In this document: piece after piece, positions 49,701 to 61,187 of the stretch | How the letters are laid out: every line of letters begins with the position of its first letter | Numbering within the stretch: the first letter of the stretch is position 1 | From: Formicarius rufipectus | Taxonomy: Eukaryota; Chordata; Aves; Passeriformes; Formicariidae | DNA: 64,000 nucleotides | Direction: 5' to 3' | Assembly: GCA_013399695.1 (NCBI GenBank) | Contig: VXAU01001251.1 | Coordinates: 455,191 to 519,190, forward strand | Notes under the pieces: model-generated | What the model was told of the DNA's origin: nothing | The model's database searches: none | What the model saw: only the letters and a program-made list of their open reading frames with translations | Program-made: the position numbers and the translations under genes

Positions 49701-51473
49701 GATTCTGCAAATATAGGTGAACTGATTCAGGCCCTCATTGGTAACACTAGTCATCCTAGTTCAAGGCTCCTTTTGTTTTCTGGAACATTTGTGAGCCCGC
49801 TTTCTCACATCACGTGAAAGTTCATATTATCAAGCCTTCATGGTACTTCCCATTTGTTTGTTTCCTCCTAGAAATTCTGGAAAGTTTTGCTTTCCCTTTT
49901 TATAGCTATGAAAACACATTTGAAGCTTAGATATGTTTTATGAAGCAGAAGTGCTGTTTTCTACTTCTCCATACTTTGAACATCCTTGTTCGTCTTCCAA
50001 GGCACCCTGTCACTTCTGCATCCTTGCTTGTGACTTTTAAACTCAATGCTTTTGAACTTAATGCTCCATCTGTAAACTAGGGATAATTCAGTGCTTTGTT
50101 TGTAAACTGGGGAGAGTGCCTCTTCCCTTCTTCCCACTTTTATTAGTCCTATTATTGTACTCTTTGTTTGTTGTTTTTCTTTTTTTTTTTTCATTTTGCA
50201 TTTTAGCATTGTGCAATGCACTTAAGTGAGAGTCTGATCTTTAACACTCTTCGTTCTATTACTCTAATACAAATAACTGATAAGATGCAGAAAACTTTAT
50301 TACAAAACTGCAGGGGAGTGCAAACAAGAACTGAATCAAAATAAATTACCAGATTTTTTTTTACCAGATCTTCACACCATTTTTTCATGTACTGTAGGGG
50401 GAAAGAAGATAAAAAGAAGTTCTCAGTCATCCACTGGGTTTATGTCATAGAAATTGTCACTTTTCTTGCAAGTTTATGGCCTATTTACTTTTGGTTAATT
50501 TCTGCAATGTTCTACTTGTTGTTCTAATGTTTTATTGTTAGTCTTCAGGCAAAATTTCACTTCTTACACTTCAGCAAATTAGCCCTGTTTAATTCTTTTT
50601 TTCATTAAAGTTGTGCAGATCTGCCACCACTTTTTTCCCCTTTACCTCTCTCTGAAGTCCACTCTGACAATTAACATGTTTATTCTATATTTTTGCTAAA
50701 TTACAGTAAAATTCTACAAAGCTCTACAACGAAAGAAACTCAAGTATTTGTTGTAGGCAGAAAGAGCTAGTGTCTTCTTTTTGATAAGATCCTGACATCT
50801 GCTCCTATACAATTAAACAGTTCTAGATTTCATGCCTTCTAAGCCCATCAAATTCCTGAAAACCAAGCCAGCCAAAGACATGAGTCAGCAATTCCCCCTT
50901 TCACTTTGCTCCTCTCGCTCTTTCTAGAGCAGTGACTATTTCCAGCTGTGCCTTGCTTGCCTGTCTGTTAAATGTGGGTGGCAGCGTGTACCACTGCTGA
51001 CTGGTTTATGGGCCCAAGCCAGTGCTGAAAGAAACCACTTCAAACAATGATACCACAACAACTAAGTGATATCAGATGGACATTGACTCAAATTTGGCCT
51101 ATTTCGAAACAGTTCCCAAAAATGCTGCCCTTTTCCAGGTCTAAGTGTGGTGTTGTTTTTTATGGCTAAATTGGGTAATTATGGGGGACATATATGGCAT
51201 AGCTATATTCAACCAAAGATTTTTCTTGCCTTTATTTTAAAAGAATAAGAATATGTAAGGAACTCAAGGCCCTGAACCCCTGAGGGCTGAACAGCGTCTG
51301 TTCACTGTCATATTCCCATGAGAGGAGGGAATGATGCCTGCCAGGATCCATCTCTGAAGGTGCATGAACTGTGAACAAGATCATTGTGTTGATCCCTCCT
51401 GACTCTCATGAATATAAACACTAATCGTGAGCCACATAAGCCAGACAAAATGTTCCCAGCAATGTCAAAGGAC

Positions 51474-51496
51474 GAGTAAAATTTTGAATTTTACTC
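51474..51496. repeat. Perfect 10-bp hairpin
   Basis: GAGTAAAATT, loop TTG, then AATTTTACTC: a perfect stem. The surrounding 51290-51500 is a repeat-free, mixed-composition segment. The stem is AT-rich, so thermal stability is modest. Confidence 0.75.
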
Positions 51497-51963
51497 AAAC
51501 GATTTTCCTCCTCCTCATTCTGGCTTAAGAAAACTCATATTCTAGGATGCACACCTAAAGTGACATACATCTTCAATAAGCAAAAAGACATGCTTTGAAG
51601 TCTCCTTAGTGTCTTCCAAGTCCACAGGCTGTTCCAAAGGGCGTTCTGAGAAAGGATTAGATGTAAGAGTTGGACCACCTGCCTTGGCACCCGAACATCA
51701 TCCTACTTGTCCCTGCCCAAATACATGAAGAAGACAGGAAGCAGTTTGGCAGACTGAATTGCAGTTTTGCAAAGATGTTTCTCTGCCTGTCTGAGCTCAT
51801 CGGTGTTGTTCAAGGAAGAGGCAGTTTTATTCGCACAAACCTTCAGATGTTTCCTATTGGCTGTCTGGTGCTAGGCTCTTAACTCTTGAAATCGGGCAAA
51901 CAGAAATAAGATGCTTTTTTCAGTCGTTTGAATTTTATTTCTCCAGCCTGTAGCTCCAGACAT

Positions 51964-52001
51964 CATGAAATCTAAACCCTTATAGCATGAAATCTAAGCC
52001 C
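51964..52001. repeat. Two-copy short tandem duplication
   Basis: CATGAAATCTAAACCC at 51964-51979 recurs as CATGAAATCTAAGCCC at 51986-52001, with one difference. It is a local duplication with a period of 22. Confidence 0.85.
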
Positions 52002-52795
52002 CCCTTTTGCATCTCTTCTCCCAGCTTTTGCCATCCTGCCTGTATTTTTCCATAAGAAAAAGATGCAAGGATTTTTGGAGAAGAAGAAGTGAAACTGAAC
52101 GACCTTCACATACATTGTTCATAATAGAAGGCATAGGATATAAAATCACTAGTAACTGAATCAATAGGGATGAGACTGAGAGGGAGAGGAAAAGTGTTAG
52201 GATTATGAGCAAAAAGGAGAACACAGATGGGAAAAACCTGGGAGAAACAACAAATTAAAAAAGGACACAGAAAGGTAAGCAAACAGAATGGGAAAAAAAA
52301 TAAAAGGTAAGTAATAAGGTGAATCGTAAAACTATGATTAAAAGAAGGCAAGGTCAGTTTAAGGAATAAATGTCACAACTGAGCCTGAGATGAGCTCTTT
52401 TGAAAGATTGCCCCCTGCTCTGTGTGCTTGTAAATTTAGCTTTGAGCTCTCTCAATAGTTTGACCCCAACTGTCTGAAGTGAAACACCTTCCTAATACTG
52501 TAGAGTACTTCATGGAGATAAATGCAAAACCATTTATTGGAATATTTGTGGTTGTTCCCTTTGTCTAGGTTCATGTCACTCTCCTTATTTCTCCATGAAC
52601 TTTAGAACAATGACAAAGTCACATTTTAGCAGCATCTGCACAAAATCCCAAGGCTGACTGAAGCAAACAGATCTGAAAATTTTATATTCCATTTTAGCTC
52701 TTTCAGTAGGTATCTAATGCATTTCAAAACATGATTTTTAGTATGCTTGAGTCATGCTCAGAACATGATGAGTGTTTATTTCTCTCTTTTCCAAG

Positions 52796-53012
52796 TACCA
52801 GGAGAATATAAGCAGAGACAGCCGACTTGCTGCTTCGCTTTGCTCCTCTGTGCCCACTAAATGTGCTACTGTAATTTATAGCCCTCCTCGTTTGTATCTC
52901 CTCACAGTAACCTTAGCAGTGCCATCTTGGAAAGTGATATATGTGAATCAATTACTAAGTGAGGTTACTAGGACAACAACACCTGAGAAAATGCTTTGTC
53001 TGAAGCTGGGAG
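52796..53012 (+). CDS. Candidate internal exon, unknown protein
   Basis: A pyrimidine-rich acceptor (TTTATTTCTCTCTTTTCCAAG, ending at 52795) and a full consensus donor (GGGAG then GTGAGT from 53013) bracket 217 bases that stay open in one frame. The same frame is open from an ATG at 52772 to a stop at 53030-53032 past the donor. The peptide starts YQENISRDSRLAASLCSS, has a hydrophobic LYLLTVTLAVPSW stretch and ends near MLCLKLGG. No domain is recognised. At 217 bases (not a multiple of 3), inclusion would shift a reading frame. It contains several CpGs (CGA, TCG, CGT) in a CpG-poor context. It may be a real or cassette exon, a lncRNA exon or an unused pseudo-exon. Confidence 0.3.
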
Positions 53013-53712
53013 GTGAGTGTCTTGAGACCTGACCAGAGAGCAAATAAAATGAAATGAATGAGAGAGAAAGGAAACAATTACAAAGTTGTAAATGGAAAGA
53101 AATAATGTGATTTAATAGCCTGGATGAGAACAGGCCTTTAGTCCTTCACTGTGAACTTACACAATAATTATGTAAACCAATTTCTCCTACAGAGCTGATG
53201 CTGACAATTGCTTGGACCTGGGCAGTGGTCCATTTTGCTGCATGCCACCTTGTTGGGACTTGATTCAAGAGACCATTTTCTTTCAACATCACATTTCAGT
53301 GATGGCTTAACCTCAGGTGTTCTGAAGTCCTAGAGGACTTCAGCCCAGAAGATTCCACAGCTTTTACCCTTTGCAAAAAAGAAAAGAGGGATTTCATCCC
53401 AGTTTGCTTATCCTTTCGGTCTTCATTTTAAAACAGAGGAATAGGGAACATCTGGAGAAATATCTTGGCATCTGTTTGTTGTGATGACTCAGACCAAAGT
53501 TTGTGTTTCAACAATGCCTTGTAGCATCCAGTCACAAGACACTGAGTGACTTTAAGTCCTTAGAACTGAAAGATTTTGGAAAATTCCAAACAAATGAGGC
53601 CCAGACATATAAGTCTTAGAAGCAATTGTGGTGTTTCTTTCCACTTAGCTTTGAATTAACATTTCTTTGAAATAAAAAGGAGCTTTATTTTCTCTAACCC
53701 TGGCTGGTTTGT

Positions 53713-53741
53713 GTTTTTTTGTTTGTTTGTTTTTTTTTTTT
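53713..53741. repeat. (GTTT)n / poly-T tract
   Basis: GTTTGTTTGT followed by a T run. Same class as the other GTTT tracts. Confidence 0.9.
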
Positions 53742-54644
53742 CTCTTTTGAGTTATGAAGGCATTTTCTTTTTTTGCACTCCGAATATCAGATTCTGACTG
53801 TTTATGATTTTGTGAGAGGGTACTATTGCTTCATTTAACTTGCTACCTAAACACTATAGTCCACTTTCCCAAATTCAATCCAGATAAATATAAAAGTATA
53901 ATCTGGGGGGAAAAAAATGGTCTCTGCAACTAAAGTGAAATGTTTTGTTATTCCTTTTCTGTGTACATGAATTAATTGGTCTCTATATTCATAAAATGGT
54001 GAAAAGGAATTGCCACAGTTGTTCTTCTTATTTCCTTTAGAAACCTAAGTGGACTGATTACAAAACTCTCTTTAGAACTACTGTAGAATACGTAGTAGCA
54101 AATAATGTCTTGCTGAAAGCAAGTTTCCGTTCTCAGTTTGTAAGGGTGGAGATACTTTTGCTTAGTTCCCAGAGGTGAAATTCTGCCCCATTGAAGTCTT
54201 GCCATCTATTTCACTTGGGCCAGAATTTTGCCCCAGGTCTTCAAAACCAGCTTCCAGATGCACGGTAAAATACCTGAGTTTTGGCCAGCTTTCCTCCTCT
54301 TTTTGCCAGCAGCATGTATAGAACAAATACATACCAAAAAGAAATCCTATAGAAAGTCTCAGAGACCTGAACACAATTTAAGCATAAAGAATTTAATGAA
54401 TTATGAAGGAATCCTACGTATATAGGAAAGGAAAGTTTTGTAAAGTTGATTAAAGGACAGATCACCAAGCACACTTTCATGACATGTAAGTCTTCTCCCA
54501 GTTCTGCCGCTAGTGCATTTGGTGACTTTGGTTGAATCACTGCAGTTTACTGAGGTATTCTTCTTGCATATAAAAAGAGAGTAATAGTTGATTTCCCCCA
54601 GAAAATACTTGTAGAACTACTGAGTAATATCACAATACAATGTC

Positions 54645-54661
54645 TTTTTTTTTTTTTTTTT
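54645..54661. repeat. Poly-T run (17 bases)
   Basis: A thymine homopolymer just before the assembly gap. It is the likely reason sequencing or assembly broke here. Confidence 0.9.
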
Positions 54662-54670
54662 AGTGAAATA

Positions 54671-54702
54671 NNNNNNNNNNNNNNNNNNNNNNNNNNNNNN
54701 NN
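54671..54702. other. Assembly gap (32 N)
   Basis: 32 undetermined bases, 9 bases after a 17-T run. The N count may be an estimate. Any frame drawn across it is not meaningful. Confidence 0.99.
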
Positions 54703-57007
54703 ACATTCATGGTTCATTTTTAGCACCTTGCAACATGCAATTTTAAGAGTTGATTTTACTATACATATAGATAAGAAGTTATTTACAGGTATTACATGAT
54801 GCATATCAGAGACTCTGTTCAATACAGTGTTCTATCCAAAGTGTCTTTGAGAGATTTATCCCACAAATATTTGTTTTCCCTCTAAGAAAATAAAGACACT
54901 TTCCATGAAAAGAATGCTATAAGGTACATGTGCACATCCACATCCTAATAGACTCTGGAGAATCCATAAAGTGAAGAGGACTCAGACCCACAGATTTTAT
55001 GTGATTTTGTGTTCACTATATTTTTTTCAACAGTTCTAAATGCAGAAAACATTTTATAAGAAATATAAAATAACACTTAAAGGCATTTTCTTCACTTTAT
55101 TTTTTTTTTAAGTCTGAAATGGCAATAGTCATTTACAATTGCAGTGTCTGTAATGTGAGTGGAAGATTTTCTGTGAATCTGCACTGTGAAAATACTTTTC
55201 ATTGTGATTTGACCTTGTTAATTTGATTTTTTTTAATTGGTGTGCCTTATTAAAAGCAACCTATTTTATGAGAAGGAAATAAATATGTCAATTATGTCAC
55301 AATTATAAATTAGCAGAGTTTTAGGCCAAGATGTACCATAAGACTGTTTATCTAGGACCTTGGAATATTACAGTCCTTTAAATACCACCTGCTTATACAG
55401 AAACTATTTCTGCTTCTACTTCATCTTAAAGATGCATTCTAGAAAGACAATCTATCTGTGCTGGCAGTGGTTTGTTGTACTGGTTAAAAATCCTCCGTGT
55501 TAAACATTTGGCCATTATTTCTTGTATTACATGATGCCTTTGACTCCTAGATCAAAACACTTCGTACCCGCTCCATTCTTCCTAGAAAAACGATTCATCC
55601 TTGTAAACTCTCCCATTCTTCCTCTCATCAGATAAACAGATTGAGATCTTTTAAGTGTCTCCATGGACAAAAAGTTCATCATCTTCAAAATGTTTTACCT
55701 TTTAAGCTTTCTTCTGAACACTCTCCAGCTATTCTACAATTATAAGGTGTAGAGTTCCAGCGAAGTGTGCATCATTCTTCTACAGAGAGTAGCAGAAAAT
55801 TGTGCTGAACACAGAGCATTGTCTCCTCTTTCTACTAGCTCAATACCCTTCACTTTTACACTAAAGATGATATTAATCTATTTTGTCACAGAATATATAT
55901 TGTGTTTGTACTCAATGTCCTGTAGGTCTTCTTCAGACTCCTGATGCTTTGGAGTCTGGAATGTTGAACAAGAGTAGCTCAAGTATTGCACCAAAAACTA
56001 CAGTTTCATGCCTACATGTTTAATTTTATCCACTCTGAATAATGGCAATGCTTACATGGGAGAGGTATAATAGGTAAAGCTTATACTTTCTACTGCAGAA
56101 AAAATTAGAATGGTAAAGCAGTATTTATTATCACAGCCTCACTAGTTTACTAGATTTTCTACAGGTTACACATTCCAGAGCACCAAGATCTCTGAGAAAG
56201 TTGTTGGGGTATTCTGGGACTGTTACAGAGGTTCAGGGAGTTATTTGTAGCATCTTCTTGACCTATTCTCTGCCAAATTCTCCTGGAATGCTAGAATTTT
56301 CCTCTTTGCCATTTGTGTTGCTTTAACTAGAAATGTATGGGGCATTCTTGGAACTTGAGAGGCTGAAATGAACTGGCACTCAGACCAACCCTTCAGTGGT
56401 CATTTTCCTCCTTTACCTTTTTGTAACATTCCCCCAGAAGACTGCTCACCCAGGGGCAACCACATGAGCTTTGCACCTGTACTCCACAAAAAGCATTTCT
56501 TTCAAAGAAAACTTCAAAGCTCTGAGAAACAACCATGAGAAACATTACTGTGAGCATCATTTTCACTATTATCTTCACACAACTGCTGTGTTCTGGGTAC
56601 TTAACCGAGGAGATTAAATCTTTATGCACCAGTGCAAAAAGATCATATCCCTGTAATTTTTCATATATATAATTTCTCAGCTGCCGTAGCTTAAACTTGT
56701 CATATTTATGTCACAACTGTAATTTAGGTGAATACTTTAAAAAGCCATTCTCAGAGGACAGTTCTCTTGAACTACGACAACAAATACATTTCCTTGCTGG
56801 TGTATTGGATAGTGGGACTGGTCATTGCAGTCAGTTATATTTTTGAGCCAGCGACTGCTTAATGTTCTCTAAAAGAAAAATAATTAAGGAGTCCATACTA
56901 ATAAATTATAGTACAGTGTAATTGCAGTAGGAACAAAAAGAAAGATTCTAGATTTAATTGTTTTTGCTGCAGAAGTGATTTAGACAGGAGTAATCCACCT
57001 TGGACGC

Positions 57008-57045
57008 CTAGGATAAACTGGGTTGGAAGAGACATAGATAAAAAT
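57008..57045 (-). mobile_element. Probable CR1 remnant (minus strand)
   Basis: ACTGGGTTGGAAGAGAC at 57017-57033 matches the complement of the conserved CR1 3'-end core (GTC..TTCCAACC). The expected ATCATAGAAT-type end to its left has decayed to AGGATAA. Only about 40 bases can be compared, so the call is tentative. Confidence 0.45.
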
Positions 57046-57599
57046 TGATTTAACAGCTCCCTATCTGCTTTTGGTGATCCTATATCTACTCTCTCTGCTT
57101 GTCCCATGATAAGCTAATAATTTTCATGTCTCCTGTCAGTCACTGTAGCACTTCTTCTATTGCCTACTGTCAAGAACCTTTCTGCACCCTGAGGATTAAA
57201 CAGGACACATTTTGGGGGGTCTTTGAATTGCATTCAGACCTGTACCATACTAATTGGAAGTGGCTGGGATGACTAATCTGGCTGAAGGCAGCTGACGACA
57301 AGCCTCTGCTTAATTCTCACTAAATTCTGTGTGATTTAAGCATTTGCTTGCTTGCAGTGCCAAACTGGGGTGATTGTTTTCCTGTCACCACTTAATCTTG
57401 TATTGAGCTGATTCTGCTCATCAGTCCCTAGGGACAACAGTGGTCAGGAAACCACAAAACTGAACACCTTTAGGCACACTGAGAAACTCAACCTCAAAAG
57501 TCAACTGCCGTTAGGCACTGAAGAGATGTGGGTAGCTACCAGGCAGCAAAGTGCTCCTCTGGAAGAATGCTGTTGGTTTATAGAATGTTTCTGGTTACC

Positions 57600-57617
57600 C
57601 TTATTTATTTATTTTTT
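57600..57617. repeat. (TTTA)n microsatellite
   Basis: A short TTTA repeat running into a T/A run. Confidence 0.8.
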
Positions 57618-59091
57618 AAAAAGCAACTTGGAATTTCCAAGAATACAAGAAAATAAGGAAAGCATAGACAGTTTTGGAGCAGCAAAGAGGGTACACCACA
57701 TCACAGAAACCTCCACCACCATTGGCGTTCTTACTGTTGGCCTTGGATGGCAGCCCAAAGACTGAACAGGCAAATGAATCTTAACTCCTCCCTGTGACCC
57801 CTCACCAGGCTTGGATCCCATGCAGAGAACAGTCAGGAGGCTCTTATTGATGCTTGTGTTCAGACTGCTTATGAATAGCTCAGTCTCCACATTTGTTAAA
57901 CTTGTTTCTGGACCTCAGAGCTATCTAGTTGAAGATGTTCATCTTACTGCACAAACTGCTCTGTAGAGCAATTCCATGAGCCTCAGTTAAATTCCTCTTC
58001 TTGTGAAGCTTTCTTCTCCAGGCAAGGCTCTGTAGACTCACAGCTTAGACAGCTCATTCACCAAAAATCAAAACTTAAAGCAGAAATGGATATACAGAGA
58101 TTTGGATGGAAAGAAAATTTATTTCAATTTTAGGTCACTAAAATCATTAAAATCTTCCTTATTATCAGTTGGCAATTTCATTTCAGGTGTGCTGTTATAT
58201 TTTTTGTTTAAAAGATCATGAAAGTCTCTGCAAAAAGCGTTTATATGGGCTTTACAAGGCTAGATTCAGTTTAGTATTTTCTGAATTAAACACTGTGTTA
58301 ACTGTCTGACATGAAGAGAGGGTTGGCAATACAGAGCTTGAATAACTAAGATCAGTATTTAAAAAAAAAAACAAGTATTTTTCACAGCAAAGGTTCTGAA
58401 CTTGCCATTCTCCCTATGCTGTGTCCACATCTGCAATGAGAACTAATCCAAACAGCTTCGTTAGGTTTCTCACTGGACTAAAAAACACTCTTTGATATAA
58501 GACATCCTCCAAGGAAAAGGGAAACAAATTTTCTAGTCAAAAGCACTAACAAAGGGCTGTCCTTCGAATTACTCTCTCAGTTTTCTCCTCTGTGAATTCT
58601 ATGTGTGGTGTTATTCCAGTGTGGCTTGGGTTGCACACAGACTGTATTTCAGGTGTCAGTCTGAAGCTGGGATGGATTTGAGGTTATACTGGTGTAATGA
58701 GTGCTGGACTTAAGTTTTCTTTACTGAAAAAGCAGATGAGACAGCAGGGCCTATATCATTATGTCCTGGTGCATCTGTGCACTCAGCAGAGCATTTGTCT
58801 TGAGGTGAAGCAAAGGTATCACATTTTCAGCTCTCAAATCTACCAAGCACTGTCACCACCGATCAACTTTTCTAGGTGTATATCTTGTAACTTGTTACCA
58901 TGTAAAGTTTACGTTCCCAACTTGCTAAGTCAACAGGAATGTCTTCCTTTGAAGTGGACAAGGGGCTCACAGCTTTTTCAAAAGCAGTATTTGGAACCTT
59001 CTTAGGATATGTCTGAAAGAGACACCTGTAGATGCAATTTGCCAGCATAATCTCTGAAAATATTTCTGATCTCAAAAACAAATATCCTTAT

Positions 59092-59157
59092 GAAAAACAA
59101 AAACAAAAACAAAAAACCAAAAACAAAACCCCCCCACCACAAACAAACAAGAAAAAA
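59092..59157. repeat. (AAAAAC)n and C-run low-complexity tract
   Basis: AAAAAC units, then a run of seven C, then CAAACAAACAA. The strand is almost free of T and G, which complements the GTTT tracts elsewhere. Confidence 0.9.
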
Positions 59158-59860
59158 GGATATCTGTAATATATAAATGACCGCACCACCTAGTTCAACT
59201 TTGATTTCTGATGACAGTCTTAGTAGTGTGCAGTCTGATTTGTCTGCCTTCTGAATATGTTTAGTATTAGCTTTCAGTAGTTTTCTTTATTCCCTGCAGG
59301 ACTTTTGAGAGAGATTCTCTTGAGATTTGGTAGAGTGGGCTTTTGCATTACTCTTTTCAAAATCAATGAATGATGATTATAGCACATCAGACTAGAATGA
59401 GAGGTTTTTCAGGTAGCTAAGTTAGACATTCAGACTAAGCCAGTCACCCAGACTCTTTTCAGATTCAGCAGAGTGAGAAAAGTAGTTCCATAGAGTGATT
59501 AATTTCATTTATTAAGAAGGGATGAATCACAGTTTTGGAGATATCTATCAGTTTCCCTTGGAGTGTCCCTCAGTCCTACACTTAGATTTTGTACAGCCAC
59601 TGGTGCATGGAGGTTTATGGGAGCTCTTTCTAAACTTGCTGGAGCTTTCTGCCTCTGTGACTTGATCATTTCCATTACCTGTTTAGTTTCTTCAGGTTAC
59701 CTCAAGTATGACAGATTTTCTATCCTCTTCACCTGTAAATGCCTCTCTGTGAACAAGTAAATATTGCAAAAGTTGTGATGTGCTCAGATACCTAGTGCTG
59801 TAACCTCAGCTGTAGTTCTGCAGCCATTGCCATGTATCTATGGCAAAATAAAAGCCGAAT

Positions 59861-59900
59861 AAAAACAACAACAACAACAAAAACAAAGAAGAAAAAAAAA
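59861..59900. repeat. (AAC)n microsatellite
   Basis: AACAACAACAACAA followed by A-rich sequence. It directly follows two AATAAA-like hexamers (AAAATAAAAG and GAATAAAAAC, about 59845-59865). Confidence 0.9.
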
Positions 59901-60871
59901 CCTCCACCCAAACTAGAAAAAAAGACAGATTTAGGCTGACTAATCAAAACTAGTTTGAGCTAAAGTGCCATGGAAAGATGGAAAAAGTCTAAGGTGAAGA
60001 GCGTTTTTCCCACTGATGTTGAAACACCAGTTAGTAATTTGAAATAAATCCCTAACTTTATGGATATTCTACTGACCTTTGGTTATAGAGATATAATGTC
60101 TTTATGTGGTTACATCAATGCTTTAGGTGAAAAGGATGATGTTTATACAAATGTTTCAGAAAAGAAAGATGCAAATACAGATACATATAAAAGAAAAGAT
60201 GAATGAGTGGTTCTTACGAAAAGGTAAAAGGAAAAATTGGAGGGAGGGAGATGAGACCACTGTAAAAGAAAAAATCTCAATCTTGTAAATTTTAGACAAC
60301 ATCGATTTTAGTGGACTTCATTTAACATTGATGAGAGGCTTAATTATAAGTATTCAGCTCTTATGAGCATCAACATATTTAACTCAAGATTTGAGAATTT
60401 TCTTAGTTCTGAATAAGCTACAAATTCTGTTCTCTCTTTACAGCTATAGGGTGCCATGGATTTTGCTTAGACAGCACAGGTGTAGCTGGAAGATGAATTT
60501 GACCAGGAATGTTTTCCCACATTAACAATTCATTTGACATTTAAAATAAACCACACAAAGGCAACAGATTAATCAAGCCAGATATTGTAGATATGCCTGG
60601 AGCACAAAGGAAAACAACCCCACTGAGCTCAGAACTGCATTGCCTGAACTACAATGCAGGATTTCATTAAGTGTGTATGATTCAGATAAATTAGAAACTG
60701 AGTACAAGGGGAAAAGAAAGCCAAACTATAATCATTCCTGCACACTGAATTAAGATTTAAAACAATAGGACTAGTTGACACATTGCTGACCATGAGAACT
60801 TCTACTTCTAGATGCTTAGACTATTTTGTGTCCACCAGAATCTGGCAATGTTTTTTGTTGTTGGATTTTCT

Positions 60872-60881
60872 CCCCCCCCCC
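60872..60881. repeat. Poly-C run
   Basis: About ten cytosines in a TC-rich context. Low complexity only. Confidence 0.85.
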
Positions 60882-61136
60882 TCTCCTACTGCATCATCAG
60901 ACTCTTCCATAGCTCACAGAGTTTAGGCACAAATTAAGATTCTTTGTAAAGCAAACATACTGTGCAGGCTCTAAATCACCAGGATTTCCCACATGGCTGC
61001 CTTCTAAAATGTACACATTATTTTCATTGGCCAAAAATGACATCTCCCAAAGATGCTGATATTTTATACAACACTGAGGAAAAACAGAATGGAAATGTGT
61101 GTTTTAAATTCCTAATTTGAGAACTTTGCAGTTGCA

Positions 61137-61187
61137 TAGCTACATATTAATATATTGTCATGGGTTTAGGTATGTAGCTACATATTA
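61137..61187. repeat. Short direct repeat
   Basis: TAGCTACATATTA occurs at 61137-61149 and 61175-61187, a period of 38. The sequence between is not repeated. Confidence 0.8.

Larger units (their letters stand above)
35691..52795. other. Unique AT-rich non-coding DNA
   Basis: No recognisable gene. Frames reach 122-123 codons (39187-39558 minus, 46955-47323 plus) but look random. Simple tracts lie at 36553-36579, 38436-38448, 38567-38600 and 44768-44935. Several motif-rich unique segments, possibly regulatory, lie at about 42110-42350, 45900-46260, 46680-46830 and 51290-51500. Confidence 0.7.
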
